Positions 36,058 through 46,303 of a stretch of 64,000 bases of DNA are shown one piece after another. The notes under the pieces were generated by a model that saw only the letters and a program-made list of their open reading frames with translations, did no database searches and was not told the DNA's origin. The position numbers were made by a program, and so were the translations under genes. This DNA is from UBA6772 sp965183875 (GTDB lineage: Bacteria > Bacteroidota > Bacteroidia > Flavobacteriales > UBA7430): assembly GCA_965183875.1 (NCBI GenBank), contig CBCYMK010000006.1, positions 1 to 64,000 on the forward strand, read 5' to 3'. Position 1 is the stretch's first letter. Each line of letters begins with the position of its first letter.

Positions 36058-36233
36058 GGCTTAGCTAGAAAATTCTCAAAAACAGCCTTGCAGTTAAATG
36101 GTAATTGAAAGACTGGATGATTATTAATGAACAATGATGAATTCATAATTGGTAGGCAATACAAGGTCATTTACAATTCATGTGTTTTTCTGACTTGCCA
36201 GTCTCCTCGGCAGTTTTTAAGTCCTTCGATAAA

Positions 36234-36734
36234 TTACATTCCAATTAACCATGCTAAAGATGCTCCCCCTAAACTTTTAGCTAAGCTTTTCAGTCTCGAA
36301 TTAAAATCTGTATCCATTGGGTCGTAGGGAACTAATACTGGATTCCCAAGGCTGTCTGTACGATAGAGTATTTTATTGCTTTTATTACTCAGTAGCGAAT
36401 CGCTTGGCATTCCAAAATAGAATCCAAAAACAGAATTCTCTCCTATAGGGTTGCTGTATTTCTTTGCTTGTTTAACTCCACGTTTTAGTTGTCTTACTAT
36501 AAGGCTGTTTTTTGGGTCAATTTTTAAGAAGTCTACATCATCAGAAAAAAAGGTTGCCGAATAGGGGTCGTCATGAACATCGGCGTAAAGTATAAAGTCG
36601 CTAATTTCGGTAATACGGCATTCTACAACAGTACCATCCTTTAAATGCACAAAGTCTTGTGCATTTAAAGAGATAGAAAATAGAGCTAAAATTACCCCTA
36701 TATAGTATGTTGTTGTAGCGATGCTTTTTTTCAT
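36234..36734 (-). CDS. Secreted protein of unknown function
   Basis: 166 aa, not recognised. Signal peptide MKKSIATTTYYIGVILALFS...LNAQ, then a small beta domain beginning DFVHLKDGTVVECRITEI, a pattern seen in many Bacteroidota exported proteins whose first strands read 'D.I.LK.G..I...I.EI'. The C-terminal end is hydrophobic (GGASLAWLIGM). It follows the PfkB kinase by 13 bases and is probably cotranscribed. Confidence 0.6.
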   Translation of the reverse strand: MKKSIATTTYYIGVILALFSISLNAQDFVHLKDGTVVECRITEISDFILYADVHDDPYSATFFSDDVDFLKIDPKNSLIVRQLKRGVKQAKKYSNPIGENSVFGFYFGMPSDSLLSNKSNKILYRTDSLGNPVLVPYDPMDTDFNSRLKSLAKSLGGASLAWLIGM

Positions 36735-36747
36735 AAATCCAATTGAC

Positions 36748-37677
36748 CTAGTCTATTAGTTTGATGTCTACTTGTACTAAAGATTTAAAGCTTTCAATAC
36801 GTGCATTTATCTCTTCTTGATTTAGGTATGCAATTTTATCCGTTCCAAATTTCTCAACAGTTAAAGAGGCTAGAGCAGATCCGTATATAATAGCTCGTTT
36901 CATATTCTCAAAAGACAAGTCTTTTGTTCTGGCTAAATGCCCAATAAAGCCACCTGCAAAGGTGTCGCCTGCTCCTGTAGGGTCAAAGACTTCTTCTAGG
37001 GGTAAGGCAGGGGCGAAGAAGCAGTTTTCTTCTCTGTCGAATAATAAAGCTCCGTGCTCTCCCTTCTTTATAATAAGGAACTTAGGTCCCATAGTTAAGA
37101 TTTTACGGGCTGCTTTTACTAAAGAGTATTCCCCAGACATTTGTCTAGCTTCCTCATCGTTTATTGTTAAAACATCTACCATGCTAATTGTTTCCATTAG
37201 CGAGTCCCAGGCAATGTCCATCCAAAAGTTCATTGTGTCTAGGACAACAAGCTTAGGTCTGTTTTTTAATTGATTCAATACTTTTCGTTGCACCGTAGGG
37301 TCAAGGTTTCCAAGCATCAAATACTCGCAGTCTTGGTACGACTCAGGTACCACAGGGTCGAAATCAGCCAACACGTTAAGCTCTGTAGCTAAGGTGTCTC
37401 TGCTATTCATGTCTGTATGATATTTTCCTTCCCAGAAAAATGTTTTACCTCCAGGTACAACTTGTATTCCTTCGGTGTCCATTTTATGGTCTGTAATTAT
37501 TTTGCTGTATTCTTTAGGGAAATCTTCCCCTATTACAGAAACTACCTTTAGTTGTTCCGTAAAATATGAAGAAGCAATACCTATATAGGTGGCTGCACCC
37601 CCTAAAATTTTATCCGTTTTTCCAAAAGGAGTTTCAATTTTATCGAATGCTACAGTACCAACAATTAATAAGCTCAT
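36748..37677 (-). CDS. PfkB-family carbohydrate/nucleoside kinase
   Basis: 309 aa from ATG 37675-37677 (MSLLIVGTVAFDKI). A longer frame starting at 37698 is rejected because the promoter box 37696-37703 overlaps it. Ribokinase fold with the N-terminal GG hinge (ILGGAATYIG) and the anion-hole/catalytic motif DPTGAGDTFAGGF (catalytic Asp about 245). The family includes adenosine kinase, ribokinase and fructokinase; sequence alone does not settle the substrate. Confidence 0.87.
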   Translation of the reverse strand: MSLLIVGTVAFDKIETPFGKTDKILGGAATYIGIASSYFTEQLKVVSVIGEDFPKEYSKIITDHKMDTEGIQVVPGGKTFFWEGKYHTDMNSRDTLATELNVLADFDPVVPESYQDCEYLMLGNLDPTVQRKVLNQLKNRPKLVVLDTMNFWMDIAWDSLMETISMVDVLTINDEEARQMSGEYSLVKAARKILTMGPKFLIIKKGEHGALLFDREENCFFAPALPLEEVFDPTGAGDTFAGGFIGHLARTKDLSFENMKRAIIYGSALASLTVEKFGTDKIAYLNQEEINARIESFKSLVQVDIKLID

Positions 37678-37695
37678 AGATGAAATATTTTTTTG

Positions 37696-37703
37696 CAAAT
37701 ATA
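37696..37703 (-). promoter_or_regulatory. -7 box TATATTTG of the PfkB kinase gene
   Basis: Exact TAnnTTTG on the minus strand, 18 bases before the ATG at 37677. It supports the shorter start. Confidence 0.5.
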
Positions 37704-37802
37704 TTCATTCTTAAATAAAGAAACCCTTTTTAGTTGTCGTGGAAAAATCGCTTCCTTTTTGCTGTTTTTACCCTTTTTTGAGATGTGAAAGTCGTGGTTT
37801 TG

Positions 37803-37834
37803 TTTGCATTAGGTAATATTACTTAGTATATTTA
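37803..37834 (+). promoter_or_regulatory. Promoter of the giant repeat-protein gene (TTTG / TATATTTA)
   Basis: TTTG at 37803-37806 and TATATTTA at 37827-37834 have centres 26 bases apart, as expected for -33 and -7. The last base deviates from the consensus. Transcription would start near 37839, leaving a leader of about 125 nt, by far the longest in the window. Confidence 0.45.
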
Positions 37835-37963
37835 CGGGCTAAACTCAGAATTGGGAGGTATGGATCCCCTATATTTCCTAGAGTTTATAGGTGATCGACG
37901 CTTATCCCCCTGGTGTTGTTGAACTTTAAAAAATTGGGGTAACATTAACTAAATAATTACATT

Positions 37964-40900
37964 ATGAGAAAAAAACTGCTCTATTTAGTAGCTTTTGCTT
38001 GCTGTTTTTCTATGTCTTCTATGGCACAGGATGAATCGGCATCATGTACAGCTACAGAGGTCGTAATGACCATGACTGATTCCAATAGCGATGGCTGGGA
38101 TAGCGGTACTGCCGTTATTACTGATGCTGACGGGAATGAAATCTATTCAGGAACCGTAGAAGGTGCTGAAGCTACTGACACACTTTGTTTAGAAGATGGT
38201 GTTTATTCACTTGTTGTAGGTGGTTCCTCGTATGAATACGAAATGGGATTCACTTTAGGTGATCTTGCTTCTGGTGGTGCTGGAACTTACGACTTTGTAG
38301 TAGGAGATGTTTCTATACTTGGTTGTACTGATGCAACTGCTCTTAATTACAACGAATTAGCTACCGAAGATGACGGTACTTGTATCGCTGTTGTTGAAGG
38401 TTGTATGGATGAAACTGCTACAAACTACAATGCGGATGCAAATGTAGCAGACGACTCTTGTACTTATCCTTATGCTTGTGCAGAAGGTGAATACATCCTT
38501 TCTCTTTCTGATTCTTATTCTGATGGTTGGGGTTCTGGTAATGAACTTTCTATCAACGATGTAGTTTATACTCTTGCTTCTGGTGGAAGTGAAGATATCT
38601 GTATCGCTGGTGATGCTTGTTTAATTATTGCTGGTAATCCTGGTGGATCTTGGGCTTCTGAAGCTTCTTGGACTATTGTTTCTGAGACTGCTGATGTTGC
38701 TTCTGGTAATTTATCTTTTGATGGTACTGTAGGTGTATGTTCTATTTTAGGATGTATGGATGCTGAAGCATTAAACTATAACGCAAATGCTACCGAAGAT
38801 GATGAGTCTTGTGAGTATTATTCTTGTGATGCTACTTCTCTTACTTTAGTAATGACTGACTCATACAGTGATGGATGGGATTCAGGTTCTTTAGTAATTG
38901 CTGATTCAGAAGGTACTGAAGTATTTACTGGTACTGTATCTGGTGCTACTGCTACTGCTGATGTTTGTTTAGCAGATGGTATTTACACGATTACTTTAGG
39001 TGGTTCTAGTTATAATACTGAAATGAGTTTTGTTTTAGGTGATATAATTTCTGGTTCTGGTTCTTATTCAGTACCTGCTACTTTCGAATTCCTTATTGGT
39101 GATTTAGCTGGTTGTACAGATGAAATCGCTGCTAACTACAATGCTTTAGCTACTACAGATGACGGTTCTTGTGAGTATGTGTCTGGTTGTACAGATCCTG
39201 TTGCAGATAACTGGAATTCTGAAGCTACTTTAGATGATGAGTCTTGTACTTATACTCCTGGTTGTACTGATGCTTCTGCTATCAACTACGATCCTGCTGC
39301 TTCTCAAGACGATGGTTCTTGTAATTATGTTACTTGTTTAGGTGAAGCTGCTGTGTTTAGTTTAACTACCGTTTCTTGGGGTGTTGAAGTAGGTGCTCAA
39401 GTTGTTGATGTAAATGGTCAAATATTACTTGATTTCCCTGTAGGTTCATTCGCTAACAGTTCTACTAGTGATGATTTTGACCTTTGTCTATCTGATGCTA
39501 TTTCTTACTCTGTAATCATGACTGATGGTTATGGTGATGGTTGGGGTACTGGTGCTGAGTTTTCTATCACAGCTTGTGATGGTCTTTATACTGCAGCTTC
39601 TGGTTCTTTAGCTTCAGGTGCTTTAGATACACTTACTTTCTCTATGACTTCTTGTTCTGATATGACTTTCGGTTGTATGGACTCTATCGCAGATAACTTT
39701 AATGCTGACGCAACGAACACTGATGGTTCTTGTGTAATTGCTGGTTGTATGCAAGATGTATATGTTGAATACAATCCTGATGCTACTTATACTCCTGAAG
39801 ATATGGTGTGTACTGTAATTGTTGAAGGTTGTACTGATGCTGCTGCATCTAACTTCAGTATTGATGCGAATACGGACGATGAGTCTTGTGTTTACTGTGC
39901 TGAAGGTGAGTTAAATACTTTGTTGAGTGTCCCTTCTGCAAGTTCTTCTTGGGGTAATGGTTACAACAACTGGTTATTAATGAATGTAAACGGTGTTGAT
40001 ACTTTAGGTTCTGGTAATTCAAGTGAGGAAGTTGAGCTTTGTGTAAGTGAATGTGCTGTTTTGTACCTTACTTCTTCATCTTCTTGGTCTGATTACTGGA
40101 CTGGAATTACTATTTCTTTAGGTGATAGCTCTTTTGCTGCTGGGAACGATTTATCGTTTGCTTATGGTGAATGTGCTTCTCACTACGGATGTATGGATCC
40201 TGTAGCTACAAACTACGATGAAACTGCACTTTTAGAAGGAGCATGTGAATATGAAACTTCTTTAGTTTGTTCTGATGCAATCGCTTTAGAAGCGGGTGAT
40301 ACTTACCCTGGTACTGAAGGTGTTCAAAATTGGTTTACTTTTACCTTAACTGAAGAGTCTTTAGTTGCCCTAACAGTTTCTAGTTCTGCTGAATTCTTAG
40401 TTAATATGTATGAAAACTGTGAAGCTTCACTTATTGAAGGTGATGTATTAGCTGCAGGTACGTATTACTTCGAAGTTGCTGCTGGTTTTGGTGCTAACGG
40501 TGCTGAATACGCTGTGTCTTTAGGAGCTGAAGCTACTGTATACGGTTGTATGGATCCTTTTGCTAACAACTATGATGTATTAGCTAATGTAGATTCTGAT
40601 GACTGTGACTACGTATGTACTGGTATTGAAGCTACTGTAACAACTAATATTGTTAGTTATGGTAATGAAGTTTACTGGGATTTATTAGATGCTGAAGGTC
40701 AAATTGTACTTTCTCAATCTTTCTCTTCTGGTGATAATAACACTACTCTTGTAACTCCAGCCTTGTGTTTAACACCTGGTACTGCATATACATTTAATGC
40801 ATATGATACTTACGGTGACGGATGGAATGGAGGTACTTACTCTATTGAGTCTCTTACTTGTTTGGACTCTGTTGCTATTGTATTAGCTAATAATGGTGGT

Positions 40901-43900
40901 GCTGTTCCTACTGATGGTGCTTCTGGTGCAGGTCTTGAATCTACAGAAGTATTTAATGTAATTGCTTGTGCTGATATGTTATTCGGTTGTACTGATGCTA
41001 CTGCCTTTAATTACGACGAAACTGCAAACCAAAATGATGGTTCTTGTATCGCTGTAGCTTATGGTTGTACTGATGCTGCTGCTGCTAACTACGATGCTAC
41101 TGCAAACACTGACGACGGTAACTGTTTACTTTCTTGTGTTGATGTAGTTGTTTCTATAAACGGTGGTTACTCTATTGGGACTGATGCTTCTTGGACTATT
41201 ACTGATGCTGATTCTGTAACTGTACTTAGTGGTGGTGTTACCGAATACGGTATTGAAACTACTTCTGATTCTGTTTGTCTTGCTGAAGGGACTTATGCAT
41301 TTAATGCATTCTATAGTTCTTCTTGGAGCACTAGCTGGTACGATGATATTTATACTGTTCAAACTTTATGTGCTGATGCTTCTTATTTATTAGCAAACAA
41401 CCACGGTGATGCTCCAGATGATGGAGATTCAGAATCGTTTAATGTTGTTTCTTGTGATAATGCTGTAATCGGTTGTACTGATGTAATTGCTGAAAATTAT
41501 GATGCAACTGCAGATTATGATAACGGTACTTGTGAGTATATCTTAGGTTGTATGGATGCTACTGCATTTAACTACAACGAATTGGCTACTCAAGATGATG
41601 AGTCTTGTGTTCCTGTAATTGTTGGTTGTATGGATACAACTGCAGATAACTTTAATGCTGCTGCAAACACTGAAGATAACACTGTATGTGAATATGGTTG
41701 TCAAGGGCAGTTTGTAAGTATTAATGTAACCCTAGCTAGTTACCCTGGTGAAACTGCATGGGTTTTAGCTAACGCTGCTGGCGATACTATCGCTAACGGT
41801 GCTGGTGAAGATTATGATTCATCTGTTTGTTTACCAGAAGGTGAGTATGTATTTAATGCATACGATAACTATGGTGACGGATGGAACGGTGGTATGTACG
41901 CTATTACAGCTGCATGTTCTGAAGTTCAAATGTTAGCTAATAACGGTGGTGTTACTCCTTCGAGTACTGCTCCTGTAATTGACGGATGGGCTCTAGAAGC
42001 TTCTGAATCCTTCGAAGTAATTAAGTGTGAAAACATGATCTTCGGTTGTACTGATGCTACTGCATTCAACTACGATGCTACGGCTAACGTAACTGACGGA
42101 TCTTGTATCGCTGTTGCTTATGGTTGTACTGATGAAACTGCTGCTAACTTCGACGAAACTGCAAATACTGATGACGGTACTTGTGTTGCTGACTGTAGTG
42201 ATGTATATGTTTCTATGACTGTAGGTTCTTTCGGTTCTGAAACGGAGTGGATTTTATCTGATGACCTTGGTAACGTAATGTTAACTGGTGCAGATGTTTC
42301 TTCTTTAGATACTGTATGTTTAGGTGCTGGTACTTATGTATTCGATGCTTACGATACTTACGGTGATTCATGGAACGGTGGTACTTATGAAGTATCTGTT
42401 ATTTGTGATACTAACGTAATTGTATTAGCTAATAATGGTGGTCTTTCACCTGATAATGGTACTTCTGGTTCAAATGATTTAGAATCTTCTGAGTCGTTCT
42501 CAGTATTAGGATGTGATGCATTCGTATTCGGTTGTACTGATTCTATTGCAGAGAACTTTAATGCTCTTGCAAATATGGACGATGCTTCATGTGAATACAT
42601 CATGGGTTGTACTATAGAAATGGCTACCAACTACGATGTAGATGCTACCATGTCTAATGACTCTTGTACTTTTACAGTTCCTAATCTTCTTTCTCCAGTT
42701 GCTGGTGTAACTTTAGATTTATCTAACGATGACACTTTAAACTTAGCTTGGGAAACACTTTGGTCTAATGATGGTGCACACGATGATTACTACGTGTTCT
42801 TATCTACGAATCCAAATGATTTAGGTACAGGTGAATTTACATCTGACTTAGATATTTATACAGGTTCTGCTGTAGTATTCTTAGCTGGTACTGACTCTAC
42901 AGGAGTTGATGTTCCTTACTCTGATCTTTACGACTGGTTTATTGCGAACAACTATGGTGTAAACGATGTAGTAACTCTACAATGGTGGGTTTCTGACGTA
43001 GCTAACTACGAAGGATATAACTATGTAGATGGTGAATACATTTACCAATACAGCTTAAACGATACTGCTTTTGCTTCGGCTCACGAAATCAACTTAACCT
43101 TTACTGCGGTATTGGGTTGTACTGATGAAACGGCGTTAAACTTCGATGCTGAATTAGGTGCTACACTTGATGATGGTTCTTGTATCATGCCTTGTACTGA
43201 CGAGCAAGTTTCTCTATCTATTGATGTAACTTCTGGTTCTTATGCTTCTGAAATCTCTTGGTCTTTATTTGACAATGCAGATTCTTCATTAGTTGTTAAT
43301 GGAACTGCTCCACATTCTACTGAATTCGCAATATGTGTTGAAGCTGGAGATTATATCTTCCAAGCTTATGACTCATATGGTGACGGATGGAACGGTGCTA
43401 CTTATTCGGTATCTACTTCTTGTTCTGATGTATCTATTGTTTTAGCTAACAATGAAGGAGTTTCTCCAGATAATGGATTGTCTTCGTCTGAAGCTGGTTC
43501 TAATCAGTTAGAGTCCTCAGAGTTATTTACTGCTTCACTTTGTTCAGATATGGCAATTGGTTGTATGGATTCTATTGCAGAAAACTTCGACGATGCAGCT
43601 ATGTTCGACGATGGTTCTTGTGAATACATCATGGGATGTACTAACGATGCTTATGCAGAATACAACGAATTCGCTACTATGGACGATGGTTCTTGTGCTA
43701 CTTTAGCTTGTGCAGGAGATATTCTTTCTCTTAACCTTGTTGATTCTTTTGGTGACTCATGGAACGGTGGTTTTGTAACTATCAATGGTACAGATTATAC
43801 TCAATCTGGATCTATTGCAAGTGGTGAAGCTGAATCATTTGAAATTTGTATAGACTTAGCTGGATGTACTGATATCATTTATACTGCTGGTTCTTATTCT

Positions 43901-46279
43901 TCTGAAAACTCTTGGAGTATTTCTGATGCTATAGGTATCGTTCTTGTTGAAGCTGGTAACGCAAGTGCTACTATTGGTTCTTCTTGTGCTGTACTAGGTT
44001 GTACTGATGAAAATGCTTACAACTTCTCAGCTGAAGCTACTGAAGATGACGGTTCTTGTATCTATGAAGGATGTACTGATTTAGACGCAGATAACTACGA
44101 CCCTAATGCAGGTGTTGATGATGGTTCATGTGTTTATTCATGTGCTGACGGTTTAGGTCAAGTAGATGTTGTTGTTACTACAGATAATTATTCTGAAGAA
44201 ACTTCATATACTTTAACTTCTTCTGCTGGTGATAACTACTCTGTAGATTTAACTAATAACAACAACACTACTGTATCTAACATGTTCTGTATTGAAAATG
44301 GTGCTACTGTATCATTCGACTTTGCAGATTCTTACGGTGATGGTATTGTTAATGGTGGTTACCAAATTTATGTTTGTGAAGCGTTAATCCTTACTAACTT
44401 CTCTATCACTGACTATTCAGTTTCTGAAGAGTTTGCTGTTGTGTGTGGTGATGTTTACGGTTGTACTGATGCTGATGCATTAAACTACAACGAATTAGCT
44501 ACAATGGATGATGAGTCTTGTGAATACCCATTCGTTTGTGATGGTGTTGCTGCTCAACTAGCTATCAATACTGGATCTTTCAGTTATGAAATGGCTTGGT
44601 CTATTGCTGATGTAGACGGTGCTGTTGTTGCTTCTGCTGATGCAGGTGCATATACTACAGACTACTTCGCTTATGTGACTGATGTTTGTTTAGTTGATGG
44701 TGCTGACTATAGCTTTACTATGATCGATGATTATGGTGACGGTTGGTCAGGTGGTAGCTTTACTCTAACTGCTGAATGTGGTGTGTTAGCTGAAGGTACT
44801 TTAGATGATGGTTCTTCTGAATCTATTGACTTCGCTGCTTGTGGTGCTGTTGCTTGTGAGCTTCCTGCTTCTTGGGATGTTACTGTAACCGGTGCTAACC
44901 ACTCTGTGTTTATTCCTGGTGATGCTGCAATTACTGTAGATGATGTACAAGTTGCTAACGGTTCTTCTGTTGGTGTATTCTTTACAAACTCTAATGGTGA
45001 TCTTCAGTGTGCTGGTTATACTACAATCACAGGAGAAACGGTTCAAATTGCTGTTATGGGTGACGATACTACAACTGATGAGGTTGATGGTTTAGTTGCT
45101 GGTGAAGCTCTTACTTGGATGATTTGGGACGGTACTACTTGTTCTCAAATTGATGCAACGGCTATTTATACTAACGGTGCTGAAGTGTTTACTACAAACG
45201 GAGTTACTTTCGTTGAGTCTATCTCTTCTGTTCCTGCTGGTCCTTCTTGTCAAACTATCGACATGCCTGCTGGTTGGTCAATGTTCTCTACGTACATGAT
45301 CGCTGCAGATATGGACTTAATGGCTGTTCTTACTCCTGTAGTTGAGAATGTTATTATCGCTAAAGATAATGGTGGTAATGCATACTTAGTTGAGTGGGCT
45401 TACAACGGTGTTGGTGATATGGTTCCTGGTCAAGGTTACCAAATCAAAACTGATGCAGCTGTATCAATAGAAATCTGTGGTGACTACGCGTTCCCAGCAG
45501 ATCACTCTATCGACTTAACTGCTGGTTGGAACATGATTGGTTACTTACGTACTGAGCCTGCTGATGCAATGGCTGTACTTGCTGACATCAATGATGCTGG
45601 TAACTTAACAATTGCTAAAGACTACTCTGGTAACGCTTACTTACCAGAATGGGGTTATAACGGTATCGGTGATATGGTTCCTGGTCAAGGTTACCAATTG
45701 AAAACTATCGATGCTGATGTTCTTACTTACTTATCTAACGATGAGTCGTACAGAATGTCTTCTTTAGAGGTTTCTAACAAAGCTGTTTCTCACTTTGATG
45801 TTGTAGCTGCTACTGATAACAACATGTCTGTTGTTATTGAAGACGCTGCTTGGGATGTACTTCCTACAGATGGTGCTGAAATCGCTGCTTTCGATAAAGC
45901 TGGAAACCTAATCGGTTCTGCTGTTTATACTTCTCCACTTACAGTTATGGCTGTTTGGGGTGATGACCTTACAACAGAAACTAAAGATGGTTTAGCTCTT
46001 GCAGAAAACGTAACGTTTAAAGTATGGTCTAACAACTCAACTTCTTCTTTCGAAGTAGCTAACTGGGTTGAAGGTTCTGCTTCTTACGACGTAAATGCAA
46101 TTAACGTTGCTAATGCAATTGTAACCAACGTACTTACTGATGTTATCGCTACTGAGCGTGTATTAGTAAAAGTTATTAATGTACTTGGTCAAGAAGTAAT
46201 CTCTAACGAGGAATCGTTTAAAGGTGAAGTTCTTTTCAATGTATACAATGACGGTACTGTTGAGAAAATAGTTAAGTAA
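37964..46279 (+). CDS. Giant Cys-paired repeat surface protein (2771 aa), T9SS-like C-terminus
   Basis: Signal peptide (MRKKLLYLVAFACCF...AQ). Residues 120 to about 2190 hold 26 modules of the form GCxDxxAxNYxxxAxxDDGSC (two Cys each, about 22-25 aa). They alternate with about 12 domains bearing DSYGDGWNGG-like acidic loops and an Ig/SusE-like insert (about 1575-1715). Near the C-terminus a ~70-aa GWSM...YNGVGDMVPGQGYQ module is duplicated (about 2436 and 2520). The last ~40 residues (VINVLGQEV...NVYNDGTVEK) resemble a T9SS sorting signal. By eye there is one Lys (about 1354) and no Arg from residue 5 to 2466. Function unknown; a calcium-binding adhesin or surface layer is plausible. Codons are strongly U-ending, as in highly expressed genes. 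Confidence 0.88.
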   Translation: MRKKLLYLVAFACCFSMSSMAQDESASCTATEVVMTMTDSNSDGWDSGTAVITDADGNEIYSGTVEGAEATDTLCLEDGVYSLVVGGSSYEYEMGFTLGDLASGGAGTYDFVVGDVSILGCTDATALNYNELATEDDGTCIAVVEGCMDETATNYNADANVADDSCTYPYACAEGEYILSLSDSYSDGWGSGNELSINDVVYTLASGGSEDICIAGDACLIIAGNPGGSWASEASWTIVSETADVASGNLSFDGTVGVCSILGCMDAEALNYNANATEDDESCEYYSCDATSLTLVMTDSYSDGWDSGSLVIADSEGTEVFTGTVSGATATADVCLADGIYTITLGGSSYNTEMSFVLGDIISGSGSYSVPATFEFLIGDLAGCTDEIAANYNALATTDDGSCEYVSGCTDPVADNWNSEATLDDESCTYTPGCTDASAINYDPAASQDDGSCNYVTCLGEAAVFSLTTVSWGVEVGAQVVDVNGQILLDFPVGSFANSSTSDDFDLCLSDAISYSVIMTDGYGDGWGTGAEFSITACDGLYTAASGSLASGALDTLTFSMTSCSDMTFGCMDSIADNFNADATNTDGSCVIAGCMQDVYVEYNPDATYTPEDMVCTVIVEGCTDAAASNFSIDANTDDESCVYCAEGELNTLLSVPSASSSWGNGYNNWLLMNVNGVDTLGSGNSSEEVELCVSECAVLYLTSSSSWSDYWTGITISLGDSSFAAGNDLSFAYGECASHYGCMDPVATNYDETALLEGACEYETSLVCSDAIALEAGDTYPGTEGVQNWFTFTLTEESLVALTVSSSAEFLVNMYENCEASLIEGDVLAAGTYYFEVAAGFGANGAEYAVSLGAEATVYGCMDPFANNYDVLANVDSDDCDYVCTGIEATVTTNIVSYGNEVYWDLLDAEGQIVLSQSFSSGDNNTTLVTPALCLTPGTAYTFNAYDTYGDGWNGGTYSIESLTCLDSVAIVLANNGGAVPTDGASGAGLESTEVFNVIACADMLFGCTDATAFNYDETANQNDGSCIAVAYGCTDAAAANYDATANTDDGNCLLSCVDVVVSINGGYSIGTDASWTITDADSVTVLSGGVTEYGIETTSDSVCLAEGTYAFNAFYSSSWSTSWYDDIYTVQTLCADASYLLANNHGDAPDDGDSESFNVVSCDNAVIGCTDVIAENYDATADYDNGTCEYILGCMDATAFNYNELATQDDESCVPVIVGCMDTTADNFNAAANTEDNTVCEYGCQGQFVSINVTLASYPGETAWVLANAAGDTIANGAGEDYDSSVCLPEGEYVFNAYDNYGDGWNGGMYAITAACSEVQMLANNGGVTPSSTAPVIDGWALEASESFEVIKCENMIFGCTDATAFNYDATANVTDGSCIAVAYGCTDETAANFDETANTDDGTCVADCSDVYVSMTVGSFGSETEWILSDDLGNVMLTGADVSSLDTVCLGAGTYVFDAYDTYGDSWNGGTYEVSVICDTNVIVLANNGGLSPDNGTSGSNDLESSESFSVLGCDAFVFGCTDSIAENFNALANMDDASCEYIMGCTIEMATNYDVDATMSNDSCTFTVPNLLSPVAGVTLDLSNDDTLNLAWETLWSNDGAHDDYYVFLSTNPNDLGTGEFTSDLDIYTGSAVVFLAGTDSTGVDVPYSDLYDWFIANNYGVNDVVTLQWWVSDVANYEGYNYVDGEYIYQYSLNDTAFASAHEINLTFTAVLGCTDETALNFDAELGATLDDGSCIMPCTDEQVSLSIDVTSGSYASEISWSLFDNADSSLVVNGTAPHSTEFAICVEAGDYIFQAYDSYGDGWNGATYSVSTSCSDVSIVLANNEGVSPDNGLSSSEAGSNQLESSELFTASLCSDMAIGCMDSIAENFDDAAMFDDGSCEYIMGCTNDAYAEYNEFATMDDGSCATLACAGDILSLNLVDSFGDSWNGGFVTINGTDYTQSGSIASGEAESFEICIDLAGCTDIIYTAGSYSSENSWSISDAIGIVLVEAGNASATIGSSCAVLGCTDENAYNFSAEATEDDGSCIYEGCTDLDADNYDPNAGVDDGSCVYSCADGLGQVDVVVTTDNYSEETSYTLTSSAGDNYSVDLTNNNNTTVSNMFCIENGATVSFDFADSYGDGIVNGGYQIYVCEALILTNFSITDYSVSEEFAVVCGDVYGCTDADALNYNELATMDDESCEYPFVCDGVAAQLAINTGSFSYEMAWSIADVDGAVVASADAGAYTTDYFAYVTDVCLVDGADYSFTMIDDYGDGWSGGSFTLTAECGVLAEGTLDDGSSESIDFAACGAVACELPASWDVTVTGANHSVFIPGDAAITVDDVQVANGSSVGVFFTNSNGDLQCAGYTTITGETVQIAVMGDDTTTDEVDGLVAGEALTWMIWDGTTCSQIDATAIYTNGAEVFTTNGVTFVESISSVPAGPSCQTIDMPAGWSMFSTYMIAADMDLMAVLTPVVENVIIAKDNGGNAYLVEWAYNGVGDMVPGQGYQIKTDAAVSIEICGDYAFPADHSIDLTAGWNMIGYLRTEPADAMAVLADINDAGNLTIAKDYSGNAYLPEWGYNGIGDMVPGQGYQLKTIDADVLTYLSNDESYRMSSLEVSNKAVSHFDVVAATDNNMSVVIEDAAWDVLPTDGAEIAAFDKAGNLIGSAVYTSPLTVMAVWGDDLTTETKDGLALAENVTFKVWSNNSTSSFEVANWVEGSASYDVNAINVANAIVTNVLTDVIATERVLVKVINVLGQEVISNEESFKGEVLFNVYNDGTVEKIVK

Positions 46280-46303
46280 TTCATACTTAAGTATATATTT
46301 AAA

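Noticed and set aside
37964..46279. CRISPR or satellite-type tandem DNA repeat
   Set aside because: The recurring words (ggttgtactgatgc, gatgatggttcttgt) are codons of the GCTD/DDGSC protein modules. Spacing is irregular and the frame is open for the full 8.3 kb.
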